Under the pieces are notes generated by a model. That model did not search any database and was not told the origin of the DNA. It worked only from the letters and a program-made list of their open reading frames with translations. Source: Streptomyces brevispora (GTDB lineage Bacteria; Actinomycetota; Actinomycetes; Streptomycetales; Streptomycetaceae). Taken from it: DNA of 64,000 nt. How positions within the stretch are numbered: the first letter of the stretch is position 1; the number at the start of each line of letters is the position of its first letter. The DNA lies in the NCBI RefSeq assembly GCF_007829885.1, contig NZ_VIWW01000001.1, positions 1,240,001-1,304,000 on the forward strand, given 5' to 3'. The position numbers and the translations under genes are program-made. Shown here one piece after another: positions 8,213-15,933 of this stretch.

Positions 8213-9039
8213 GGGGTGCCCTTTCTTTCCTTTTGGATCATGGCCACGGATGCCGCTTGAGACAGCGCTTCGGCCTGTAGTTGATGGTAGGCCGTCAACA
8301 GAGGCTGCACGAACCGCATATCGCGCTCCAGTCGACCTTGCTGTGCGGATTCGGCATAAGCGAGCTGAGCCCGGTCCGGCAAGGTCAGCAAGTGAACAGG
8401 CAGGTCGAACGACCGCCGCTCACCAAGATCGAACGGAGCGACTTGCACGACGGTGGACGGCAGCTCGGCGAACGCGGCGAGCCGGTCAAGCTGTTCCGCC
8501 ATGACACGGGGGCCGCCCACCACCCGCCGAATGCAGCTCTCGTCAAGGACGACGTACACAAGCGGTGGGGGCGTCCGCTCCAGGGATGCCTGCCTCTTCG
8601 TGAGGAGCGTCAGCCGTTCTTCCGCCTGCTGCTCCGTGATCGCTCCGCGCCGCACGGCACCCGTAGTGATCGCTGCCGCGTACTCCGGAGTCTGGAGAAG
8701 ACCCGGAACGATCCCGAGCTCGAACAGCCTGATCTCTACGGCTCGTACCTCGTGGGTGACGAAGTCCGTGAACCCCTCCAGGAGCGAGGTGTTCTTGAGC
8801 GCGCGGGTCATTCGCTCGAACTTGTCTCCGGTGCCGAGTGCCCTGTCAGCACTACGCGCGAAGCGGTTAGTTGGTGGGCGGCGGCCAGTTTCGACGGCGG
8901 AAACATGCGACCCGGTCAGGCCCATGCGTACGGCCAGCTCGTCCTGCGTCCACCCGCGCTCGTCCCGCGCTTGCCGTAAGCGCTGACCAAACGCCTGCGC
9001 GGGCGAAGTCTCGGGGTCCAATGCCTTCCGGTTGACCAC
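8209..9039 (-). CDS. XRE-family regulator with DUF5753 domain
   Basis: DNA-binding regulator of 276 residues. The N-terminal HTH_31/XRE domain (about residues 15-75) includes LRQARDERGWTQDELAVRMGLTGSHVSAVETG split over the two recognition helices. The C-terminal DUF5753 domain includes the stretches ELGIVPGLLQTPEYAAA and VYVVLDESCIRRVVGG. GTG 9039 is chosen because AGGAA lies about five bases upstream; the open frame extends to 9072. It is the first gene of a two-gene operon with the DUF397 gene. WhiJ-like proteins of this type act as repressors whose activity is modulated by the DUF397 partner; that relation is inferred here. Confidence 0.92.
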   Translation of the reverse strand: MVNRKALDPETSPAQAFGQRLRQARDERGWTQDELAVRMGLTGSHVSAVETGRRPPTNRFARSADRALGTGDKFERMTRALKNTSLLEGFTDFVTHEVRAVEIRLFELGIVPGLLQTPEYAAAITTGAVRRGAITEQQAEERLTLLTKRQASLERTPPPLVYVVLDESCIRRVVGGPRVMAEQLDRLAAFAELPSTVVQVAPFDLGERRSFDLPVHLLTLPDRAQLAYAESAQQGRLERDMRFVQPLLTAYHQLQAEALSQAASVAMIQKERKGTP

Positions 9040-9071
9040 GTGAGTTCCTAACTCATCAAGCAAAACAGCCA

Positions 9072-9090
9072 AGTTGAGGACACTCCAACT
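9072..9090. promoter_or_regulatory. inverted repeat between the XRE gene and divergent small genes
   Basis: AGTTG-N9-CAACT lies 33 bases upstream of the XRE start and 54 bases upstream of the divergent gene at 9144. It is a candidate autoregulatory site. The short arms make chance occurrence possible. Confidence 0.3.
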
Positions 9091-9143
9091 CTAGGTCACT
9101 CTGAACGCCGTGAGTAGCGAAACCGCTACGGAGAGGAGCGGCG

Positions 9144-9404
9144 ATGAGTGCGCAAATCGTTCCCACGGATGGACAGGAACCCGCCCACGTACCCGCCCCC
9201 GGCACCCTCATGGTGGACACGGCCCACGCGAACAGGATCGGCGAGTTCCGGGGGCTCGCCGGCCCGTACTGGTCGCTGCGACCGATGTGCGGCGGGCAGG
9301 AGTGGGAGGCCGAGCCCGAGCACGTACGTCCCGCGGATGCCATGGAGCGGCTGCGAGCCCAGAACGCGCGGTGCAACGCGCGGAGTCGGGGTGAGGTGCT
9401 GTGA
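9144..9404 (+). CDS. small hypothetical protein
   Basis: An 86-residue soluble protein starting with ATG after GGAGAGGAG. It is proline- and alanine-rich at the N-terminus and ends with DAMERLRAQNARCNARSRG. No known domain is recognised. It overlaps the next gene by four bases (GTGA) and is transcribed divergently from the XRE/DUF397 pair. Small genes like this commonly surround such pairs in Streptomyces, so a link to that module is likely, but no function can be assigned. Confidence 0.65.
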   Translation: MSAQIVPTDGQEPAHVPAPGTLMVDTAHANRIGEFRGLAGPYWSLRPMCGGQEWEAEPEHVRPADAMERLRAQNARCNARSRGEVL

Positions 9405-9604
9405 GAGTCCCGGAGCACGACCTGGACGCCGAGTTGGACCGCATCGCGTCGGACCCCGAAACCCGCGCGCTGTTCCGCGCCGAGTTGGACCGCGCGCTTG
9501 CCGAACACCTCGCGGATACGGCCGAGTCGGCGGCGTTCACGGAAGCGGCAGCCAAGGCGCTGCGAGCGGTGGTCCAGCTCCCGGCCGGGGAGCACGCCGC
9601 GTGA
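9401..9604 (+). CDS. small hypothetical helical protein
   Basis: A 67-residue, strongly acidic and alanine-rich protein that should be almost entirely helical (LDAELDRIASDPETRALF, then AFTEAAAKALRAVV). It starts with GTG inside the stop of the preceding gene and ends with a stop overlapping the GTG at 9601. The three genes are thus translationally coupled. No family is recognised. Confidence 0.65.
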   Translation: MRVPEHDLDAELDRIASDPETRALFRAELDRALAEHLADTAESAAFTEAAAKALRAVVQLPAGEHAA

Positions 9605-10206
9605 ACGGCGTCCGCTATCTGGCGGAGATCACCGCGACGACCGGTGGGAGGGCCGTCTCGCTCGGCAGGGCCACCCTGCCGAACCGCCGGCTCGCGCTCC
9701 GGTGGCTGCGACGGCAGGCGCATCGGCTCGCGGACGGGCTCGGCGCGCCCGAGCCCCAACCGTCCGGCACGCGGGACGTCCGGCCGATCGGCTTTCAGAG
9801 CCCCGCCGTCCCGAACGGGCTACGGGCGTGGGCACACGACCCGGACCAGCAGGACCACGCGATGGCGCGGCTGGAGGGCGGAGGACCCGACGTGCTCACC
9901 GTGCTCGACCCGGCTGCCGGCCTGCTGTTGACACTCGCCGGGTGGCCCGTCCGGTCACGTCGTGCCGTGGCCGGGTACGGCGCTCCCGAGCCCCCTCCCC
10001 GTCCGTGTGCTGCCGCGCGCCGCACGGACCGGGTGCCACGTCCCCTCAAGCGGAGGCCCAACGGTGATCCACTGCAATTCCCGCGCCTGTCCGCCTTGGT
10101 CCGAGACCGCGCAAGCTCATCAGCAAGCGGGGAGTCCGGGGCTGCCCCACTGGCTCGTCTGCGAACTGGCCCAGGGGCATACCGACGAGCACGCCGGTCA
10201 TCTTGA
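9601..10206 (+). CDS. hypothetical protein, C-terminal part doubtful
   Basis: Coupled to the previous gene by GTGA. The first 120 or so residues look like a real protein (VRYLAEITATTGGRAVSLGR, then LRWLRRQAHRLADGLG and VLTVLDPAAGLLLTLAGWPV). The remainder becomes arginine/proline-rich, and beyond 10064 it overlaps the following gene in another frame. The natural gene probably ended earlier and has suffered a frameshift near 9960-10060, or the long tail is simply read-through into shadow sequence. No domain is recognised. Confidence 0.45.
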   Translation: MNGVRYLAEITATTGGRAVSLGRATLPNRRLALRWLRRQAHRLADGLGAPEPQPSGTRDVRPIGFQSPAVPNGLRAWAHDPDQQDHAMARLEGGGPDVLTVLDPAAGLLLTLAGWPVRSRRAVAGYGAPEPPPRPCAAARRTDRVPRPLKRRPNGDPLQFPRLSALVRDRASSSASGESGAAPLARLRTGPGAYRRARRSS

Positions 10207-10393
10207 GGACATGGGGCGCGGCACCTTCGACGTGTGGGTGCGCTGGGACGGCGACCACTTCACCTACGTCTGCGCCGAGCCGTGCGAGATGGTGGACCCC
10301 GCCCTTGCTCCCCTGCGGCAACAGGCCTGCACGCTGTTCGTCGACCACGCGCCGGGGCACTCCTGGGAGTTCGGAGACCTCTTGCACGACTAG
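10064..10393 (+). CDS. small hypothetical cysteine-containing protein
   Basis: A 109-residue protein starting with GTG, with GGAG eight bases upstream. The N-terminus has CNSRACPPW and a second pair of cysteines follows (WLVCELAQGHTDEHAGH). The body holds FDVWVRWDGDHFTYVCAEPCEM, a beta-rich segment. The Cys/His arrangement could bind a metal, but no known motif spacing is met. It is the last clear gene of the small-gene set divergent from the XRE/DUF397 pair. Function unknown. Confidence 0.6.
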   Translation: MIHCNSRACPPWSETAQAHQQAGSPGLPHWLVCELAQGHTDEHAGHLEDMGRGTFDVWVRWDGDHFTYVCAEPCEMVDPALAPLRQQACTLFVDHAPGHSWEFGDLLHD

Positions 10394-10472
10394 GGTCTTC
10401 CGCTTCGATCAGGCCGCACCGGGGCACGTGAGCCCGGCGTGATCCAAACGGCAGGCCCCAACGAACAAGGCC

Positions 10473-10625
10473 GTGAACTTACGGCTGTGGGGCCGGTGGC
10501 GGACGGATCTCGGTCTTCCCGCCCGGGTGGTGGTTCATTTACTGCCGGCCACCGCTCTGTTCGACGAGTGCGGCTACCTGGCCGTCTGGCGCACGTACGT
10601 CAGGGCCGGGTCGATCCTGACATGA
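10473..10625 (+). CDS. possible 50-residue small protein
   Basis: An open frame from GTG 10473 to TGA 10625 with good Streptomyces codon bias. It contains a basic N-terminus (RLWGRWRTDLGL), a hydrophobic middle (PARVVVHLLPATALFDECGY) and a tail WRTYVRAGSILT. A better-known overlapping frame (10439-10633) has poorer codon bias. The ribosome site is weak. It may be a genuine small membrane-associated protein or the end of a lost gene. The rest of the 10394-10841 gap holds only regulatory-looking repeats. Confidence 0.3.
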   Translation: MNLRLWGRWRTDLGLPARVVVHLLPATALFDECGYLAVWRTYVRAGSILT

Positions 10626-10713
10626 TCGCGTGAATATTCAGGTTCCGTTGCAGCGAATCGGTTCCGTGAAGCGGCGACGAATCGCATCAACAGCAACTCA
10701 GACGATCTGTCAG

Positions 10714-10726
10714 TGACGGACCGTCA
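10714..10726. promoter_or_regulatory. palindrome upstream of the response regulator
   Basis: TGACGGACCGTCA is a perfect 6-bp inverted repeat around one base, 115 bases before the response regulator start. It may be an operator or promoter element acquired when the regulator lost its operon promoter. No regulator can be named. Confidence 0.35.
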
Positions 10727-10841
10727 TAGCTCGCACAGGTGGGCCATCGTGAGCCGGCGGGTTTCGCGATCACAGGGCTCTCGCGTGCCCCGGACCCGCG
10801 TCGCATCGCCCCGACAGGCCACGGCCCATACCCTGTCCCCC

Positions 10842-11483
10842 GTGAACGAGATGCCGCAGGATCACCGGCCGGTCAAGTCCGTACGAGTGCTGCTCGCCGA
10901 GGACCAGGGCATGATGCGGGGCGCGCTCGCCCTGCTGCTCGGGCTGGAGCCGGACATCGAGGTGGTGGCCCAGGTGGGCGCGGGCGACGAGATCGTGGCC
11001 GCCGCGCTGACGTCCCGGCCCGACGTGGCGCTGCTGGACATCGAGCTTCCGGGGCGCAGCGGACTCGACGCGGCGGCCGATCTGCGTGAAGAGGTGCCGG
11101 ACTGCCGGGTGCTGATCCTCACCACCTTCGGCCGGCCCGGCTATCTGCGGCGGGCCATGGAGGCCGGGGCGGCGGGCTTCCTGGTCAAGGACGGACCGGT
11201 CGAGGAACTCGCCGACGCGATCCGCCGGGTGCTGAGGGGGGAGACCGTCATCGACCCGGCGCTGGCCGCCGCCGCCCTGAGCGCGGGCCCGAGCCCGCTG
11301 ACCGCCCGGGAGCGCGACGCGCTGATCGCGTCGGTGGACGGGGCGACGGTCGCCGACATCGCGGTGAAGCTGCGTCTGTCGGAGTCGACGGTACGCAACT
11401 ACCTGTCGTCGGCGATCGGCAAGACGGGCACCCGCAACCGGATGGAAGCGGTCCGGGCGGCCCGCCAGCAGGGCTGGCTCTGA
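10842..11483 (+). CDS. NarL/LuxR-family response regulator
   Basis: Cytoplasmic transcription regulator of 213 residues. The receiver domain starts VRVLLAEDQGMMRGAL, with acidic pocket residues Glu20-Asp21, phospho-acceptor Asp66 in DVALLDIELPG and the conserved Lys in GFLVKDGP. The LuxR helix-turn-helix follows (LTARERDALIA, then VADIAVKLRLSESTVRNYLSSA). GTG 10842 is chosen because translation from there starts shortly before the receiver; a longer frame opens at 10713. It is the probable partner of the kinase at 1333-2526, from which it is separated by the insertion. It should control the exporter genes, as in equivalent Streptomyces operons. Confidence 0.92.
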   Translation: MNEMPQDHRPVKSVRVLLAEDQGMMRGALALLLGLEPDIEVVAQVGAGDEIVAAALTSRPDVALLDIELPGRSGLDAAADLREEVPDCRVLILTTFGRPGYLRRAMEAGAAGFLVKDGPVEELADAIRRVLRGETVIDPALAAAALSAGPSPLTARERDALIASVDGATVADIAVKLRLSESTVRNYLSSAIGKTGTRNRMEAVRAARQQGWL

Positions 11484-11600
11484 GGCCGGCAGTTCTCTGC
11501 CGGAGGCTCTCCGTCGGCAGCTCTCTGTCGGCAGCTCTCCGCCGCCTGTTTGAACCGTCCGCTTCGTTCCGTACCGTCACCCGGGGGCCCGACCATCTTC

Positions 11601-13136
11601 ATGACATCGCGCGCAGCCGTTCTCCGACGCGGCCTGCCCATCTGGACCGTCGCCGCGCTGTGGACCCTCGCCCTGGGCCTCTGGGGGCTGTCGCGGCAGC
11701 ACAGCGTGTGGCGGGACGAGGCCGCGACCTGGCTGGTGGCCGTGCGGCCGGCCGGCGAGATACGGCACCTGCTGACGCACGTGGACGCGGTGCACGGGCT
11801 CTACTACCTGCTGATGCATGGGCTGTTCGGATGGTTCGGGCCGAGTATCACGACCCTGCGGCTGCCCTCCGTACTGGCCACGGCGGTGGCGGCGGCCTGT
11901 GTCGCGGTCATCGGCCGGCGGCTGGCCGGGCCCTGGGCGGCCCTGGGGGGAGGGATGGTGTTCGGTCTGCTTCCGGCCGTGCAGTTCCATCTCCAGGAGG
12001 GCCGCCCGTACGCACTGGTCGCGGCCGGGGCCGGGATCTCGACCCTGCTGCTGGTGAACCTGCTCCAGGGTCGCGGCCGGGGGACGTACTGGGTGGCGTA
12101 CGGGGGCACGGTCCTCGTCTGCGCGCTGCTGAACTGGCTGTCGCTGCTGATCCTGCCCGCGCACCTGGTGACCCTGGTCCGGACGAGGGCCGGGCGCGGC
12201 ACCTGGGTGCGCTGGGCGGCGGCCTCGGCGGCCGCCGCGGCGGGTGCGCTGCCGTTGATCCTGTTCAGCCGGAGCCAGTCGGGGCAGGTGGCGTGGATAC
12301 CTCCGCTGACCTGGCACATGCTGATAGGCCCGGCGGTCCTGCTCACGATCGGCGGCCTCGGGGCCCTGCTCGACCGGCCGCGGAAAGACCCGCAATGGGA
12401 AGGCCCGTCGCAGGAAAGCCCGTCGCAGGAAGGCCCGCATCGGGAAGGCCGGCTGTCCGTGGCGGCCGTCGGGCTGCCGCTGCTGGCGGTGCCGCAGCTC
12501 GGCCTGATCGGTCTCTCCCTGGTCAAGCCGCTGTTCCTGGACCGGTACGTGCTGTTCAGCATGCTGGGTCTGGCGCTGCTGATCGGTGCCGGGCTGGAGA
12601 CGGCGGTACGGGCGGCCTCGCCCCGGATACCGGGGGCGGCGAGGTGGCTCGGCCCCGCACTGATCGCCGTGTCGGTGGTGGCGCTGCTGCCGCAGGCGCT
12701 GGCCACGCGCTCGCCGGGGAGCCGGGTGGACGATGTGCTCGCGATGACGGCGGACGTACGGCGGCTCAAGGGGCCCGGCACAGCGGTGCTGTTCGTACCG
12801 GCGGAACGGCGCGACACGAAGCTGGTCTCCCCCGACGCCTTCACCGGTCTGCGGGACATCGCTCTGACGCGGAGCCCGCAGGAGTCCGGCACGCTGAAGG
12901 GCGTCGAGGCGGACCCGGCTCGCATACGGGGCGCGATGCTGGCTCAGCGGCGCATCCTGCTGGTGACGGACTCACCGGACGTGGCGAGACCGCCGGCGGG
13001 ACGGCGGGACAGGGTGAAGGCCGCCGTACTGAAGAAGTACTTCACCGTGGTCGCGGACGAGCGGGTTCGGGGCCGGCGGGTGACGTTGTACGAACGGCTC
13101 GGAGCGGCGCGGCCGTCACCGGGCAGCGCGCGGTGA
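11601..13136 (+). CDS. GT-C membrane glycosyltransferase (family 39-like)
   Basis: Polytopic membrane protein of 511 residues, likely using a polyprenyl-phosphate sugar to modify a lipid or protein outside the membrane. An N-terminal helix (13-30) is followed by the extracytoplasmic loop with the GT-C acidic motif WRDEAATW (Asp39, Glu40), and about ten more hydrophobic segments. A short in-frame repeat region (EGPSQESPSQEGPHREG, around residue 265) made of about 15-bp units lies in a loop. The ATG at 11601 follows a weak ribosome site; a TTG at 11550 is less likely. It follows the response regulator by 117 bases. A truncated relative lies at 2523-2894. Confidence 0.82.
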   Translation: MTSRAAVLRRGLPIWTVAALWTLALGLWGLSRQHSVWRDEAATWLVAVRPAGEIRHLLTHVDAVHGLYYLLMHGLFGWFGPSITTLRLPSVLATAVAAACVAVIGRRLAGPWAALGGGMVFGLLPAVQFHLQEGRPYALVAAGAGISTLLLVNLLQGRGRGTYWVAYGGTVLVCALLNWLSLLILPAHLVTLVRTRAGRGTWVRWAAASAAAAAGALPLILFSRSQSGQVAWIPPLTWHMLIGPAVLLTIGGLGALLDRPRKDPQWEGPSQESPSQEGPHREGRLSVAAVGLPLLAVPQLGLIGLSLVKPLFLDRYVLFSMLGLALLIGAGLETAVRAASPRIPGAARWLGPALIAVSVVALLPQALATRSPGSRVDDVLAMTADVRRLKGPGTAVLFVPAERRDTKLVSPDAFTGLRDIALTRSPQESGTLKGVEADPARIRGAMLAQRRILLVTDSPDVARPPAGRRDRVKAAVLKKYFTVVADERVRGRRVTLYERLGAARPSPGSAR

Positions 13137-13164
13137 ACGCGCCGCCGGACCCCGTACCCGGTTC

Positions 13165-14586
13165 TCAGCGCCGCACGGAGCGGTGGCGCGGCAGCCAGAG
13201 GAGCATCAGCAGCACTCCGGCGAGCAGTACCGTGCCCGCCGTCCGGAAGGCCAGTGCGTAGCCGGCCGTGAGTTCCGCCGGGCCTGTGCCGCCTCCCGTG
13301 CGGGACGCGGCGACCGTGGAGAGCACGGCCAGGCCGAGTGCGCCGCCCATCGTGCGGGAGGTGTTGACGAGGCCGGAGACCAGGCCGGCTTCGCCGGGGG
13401 CCGCGCCCGAGGTGGCGAGTGAGGCGAGCGGGGTGGCCGCGAGGCCGGTTCCGGTCATCATCAGCACGCCGGGCAGGCAGACCGCGGTGAGGTAGGAGCC
13501 GTCGGCCGTCATCGTGGACTGCCAGCCGAAACCCGCGGCGGCGACCGCCGTACCGACGAGCGCCAGGTTCTTCGCCCCGGTCCGGGCCATCAGCCGGGGT
13601 GCGCACTTGGAGCCGACCACGACGGCGACCGAGGTGGGCATCAGGGCGAGCCCGGCCTCCAGCGCGGTGTAGCCCAGCACGTTCTGTGCGTACACCGTCA
13701 TGAAGTACCACATGGAGAACGTCGCCGAGCCGATCACGAACATCGCCACGTTCGCCGAGGCCACCGCCCGTGACCCGAGCACCCTCAGCGGCATCAGCGG
13801 CTTCGCCGTGCGGGCCTCCACCAGGACGAACAGGGCGAGCACCGCCAGTCCGCCCAGCAGCGGCAGGAGGGTCGCCGCCGCGGTCCAGCCCGACTCCTCG
13901 GTCTGTACGATGCCGTACGCGACGGCGGCGAGGCCCGCGGTGACGAGCAGCGCGCCCAGGAAGTCGATACGGCTCCGCTCGCCGGCCCGGCCCTCGGCGA
14001 GCCAGATCGCGGCGCCGGTGAGGACGAGCACGCCGACCGGCACGTTGATCAGCAGGACCCAGCGCCAGGAGATCGCGTCGGTGAGCACCCCGCCGATCAG
14101 TCCGCCGGTCGCGCCGCCGCCCGCGCCGACCGCCATCCAGGTGCCGATGGCCTTCGTCCTGGCGGGCCCTTCGGGGACGGCCTCGGTGAGCAGGGTGAGG
14201 GTCGCGGGGGCGAGCACGGCGGCGCCGAGTCCCTGCGCGGCGCGGGCGGCGATCAGCTGCCAGCCGTCCTGGGCGAGTCCGCCGGCCAGTGAGGCGGCGG
14301 TGAACAGGCCGAGGCCGACGAGGAACATCCGCTTGCGGCCGTAGATGTCGGCGGCCCGGCCGCCGAGCAGCATGAATCCGGCGAACGCGATCGAGTAGGC
14401 GCTGAGCACCCACTGGAGTCCGGTGGTGCTCAGCCCCAGGTCGGTGCGCATGGACGGGAGGGCCACGTTGACGACGGACACGTCCAGTACGACGAGGAAC
14501 TGGCCGACGCACGCGGCGAGCACCACCGCCCAGGTGCGGGTACGGGGCCGGGCGGTACGGCGTGCGGGCGTCGAGACGTCAACCAT
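13165..14586 (-). CDS. DHA2-family MFS drug exporter
   Basis: A 473-residue membrane exporter of the 14-helix EmrB/QacA group, driven by proton exchange. It shows motif C-like and family signatures in order: FLVVLDVSVVNVALPSM in helix 1, the loop motif A version GGRAADIYGRKR, and WRWVLLINVPVGV after helix 5. ATG 14586 is chosen because the family N-terminus begins there; the open frame reaches far upstream only through shadow coding. It converges with the glycosyltransferase across 28 bases. It is transcribed in the same direction as the thiolase operon but 116 bases downstream, so it may have its own promoter. Confidence 0.9.
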   Translation of the reverse strand: MVDVSTPARRTARPRTRTWAVVLAACVGQFLVVLDVSVVNVALPSMRTDLGLSTTGLQWVLSAYSIAFAGFMLLGGRAADIYGRKRMFLVGLGLFTAASLAGGLAQDGWQLIAARAAQGLGAAVLAPATLTLLTEAVPEGPARTKAIGTWMAVGAGGGATGGLIGGVLTDAISWRWVLLINVPVGVLVLTGAAIWLAEGRAGERSRIDFLGALLVTAGLAAVAYGIVQTEESGWTAAATLLPLLGGLAVLALFVLVEARTAKPLMPLRVLGSRAVASANVAMFVIGSATFSMWYFMTVYAQNVLGYTALEAGLALMPTSVAVVVGSKCAPRLMARTGAKNLALVGTAVAAAGFGWQSTMTADGSYLTAVCLPGVLMMTGTGLAATPLASLATSGAAPGEAGLVSGLVNTSRTMGGALGLAVLSTVAASRTGGGTGPAELTAGYALAFRTAGTVLLAGVLLMLLWLPRHRSVRR

Positions 14587-14702
14587 GGCGTCATAATCGC
14601 AGCCGCCCGCACCCCGTACATCGGTTTCGGGTCCGTACCGGGCTCGGTCCGGCGGCGTAGGACCGGCACCGCACCGGAACGGCCTGCGGGTGCTCCGGAT
14701 CC

Positions 14703-15899
14703 TCAGCGGCGCAGGAGTGTCACCACGGCCGCGCCGCCGAGCCCGATGTTGTGGGCGAGTCCGGTGCGTGCGTCCGGCACCTGGCGGGCACCGGCCTCGC
14801 CCCTGAGCTGCCAGGTGAGTTCGGCGGCCTGGGCGATTCCGGTGGCGCCGAGCGGGTGCCCCTTGGAGATCAGGCCGCCGGAGGGGTTGACCACCCAGCG
14901 GCCGCCGTAGGTGGTGGCGCCGGACTCGACGAGCGCACCGGACTCGCCCTCGCCGCAGAGCCCGAGCGCCTCGTAGGTGAGGAGTTCGTTGATGGAGAAG
15001 CAGTCGTGGAGTTCGATGACGTCGAGGTCGGCGGCGGTGAGGCCGGAGGCCGCGTACACCTGCTGGGCCGCGGCTCGTGACATGGGCAGGCCGACCGCGT
15101 CGATGCAGGTGCCGGAGGCGAAGGAGTCCTCGGTGTCGGTCGTCATGGCCTGGGCCGCTATCTCGACGGCCCGCTCGCCGAGCCCGTGCCGGTCGACGAA
15201 GCGTTCCGACACGACGACGGCGGCTGCTGCCCCGTCGGAGGTGGGCGAGCACTGGAGCCGGGTCAGGGGGTGGTGGACGGTTTTGGCGGCGAGGACCTCG
15301 TCGACGGTGTACGGGTCCTGGAACTGGGCGTACGGATTGCCGGCCGAGTGGCGGTGGTTCTTGGCCGCGACGGCGGCGAGTTGTGCCTCGGTGGTGCCGT
15401 ACTCGTGCATGTGTTCGCGGGCGGCGTTGCCGAAGATCTGGGCGGTGGGCGGGGTCATCTCGAAGCCGTGGGCGGCGGCCATGATCCCGTAGTGCCGGGC
15501 GACCGGGGACGTCCTGAAATCACCAGCGCCGCCGTCGGATCCGCCGCCGCCGAGCGATCCGCGCGCCATCTTCTCGAAGCCGAGCGCGAGGACGCAGTCG
15601 CTGCCGCCGCCCTCGACGAACTGCCGGGCCATCATCAGCGCGGTGGAGCCGGTGGCGCAGTTGTTGTTGACGTTGTAGACGGGTACCCCGGTCAGGCCGA
15701 GTTCGTAGACGGCGCGCTGTCCTGCGGTGGAGGCCTGGAAGCAGTAGCCGACCGCGGCCTGCTGGACGTCCTCGTACGCGACGGAGGCATCGGCGAGCGC
15801 CGCCGTGCCGGCCTCCTTCGCCATGTCCCAGTACTGCCAGTCGCGGGTCTCGGGCTTCTCGAACTTCGTCATCCCGACGCCGACGATGTATGCCTTCAT
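14703..15899 (-). CDS. SCP-x/Ltp1-type lipid-transfer thiolase
   Basis: A 398-residue thiolase-fold enzyme of the sterol carrier protein-X group, expected to act on branched or steroid acyl-CoA esters. It begins [17 protein letters not shown], has [11 protein letters not shown] around the active Cys, and keeps [12 protein letters not shown] and [17 protein letters not shown] with the catalytic His. As I recall it, mycobacterial Ltp1 has the same arrangement throughout. It lies 34 bases after the fused acyl-CoA dehydrogenase, so both form one operon under the operators at 18156-18187. Together they could perform successive dehydrogenation and thiolysis steps. True thiolysis has not been shown for all SCP-x relatives; some are aldolases. 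Confidence 0.88.
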   Translation of the reverse strand: MKAYIVGVGMTKFEKPETRDWQYWDMAKEAGTAALADASVAYEDVQQAAVGYCFQASTAGQRAVYELGLTGVPVYNVNNNCATGSTALMMARQFVEGGGSDCVLALGFEKMARGSLGGGGSDGGAGDFRTSPVARHYGIMAAAHGFEMTPPTAQIFGNAAREHMHEYGTTEAQLAAVAAKNHRHSAGNPYAQFQDPYTVDEVLAAKTVHHPLTRLQCSPTSDGAAAAVVVSERFVDRHGLGERAVEIAAQAMTTDTEDSFASGTCIDAVGLPMSRAAAQQVYAASGLTAADLDVIELHDCFSINELLTYEALGLCGEGESGALVESGATTYGGRWVVNPSGGLISKGHPLGATGIAQAAELTWQLRGEAGARQVPDARTGLAHNIGLGGAAVVTLLRR

Positions 15900-15933
15900 G
15901 GTGTGTCCTTTCGGAGGGTCCGCCGGGACCCTC

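Noticed and set aside
10439..10633. 64-codon open frame before the response regulator
   Set aside because: Poor codon bias compared with the overlapping frame 10473-10625, and it contains no credible secondary structure.
14587..15252. N-terminal extension of the MFS exporter frame
   Set aside because: The frame runs back into the thiolase gene, but the extension is low-complexity arginine-rich sequence. The MFS family N-terminus begins at ATG 14586.
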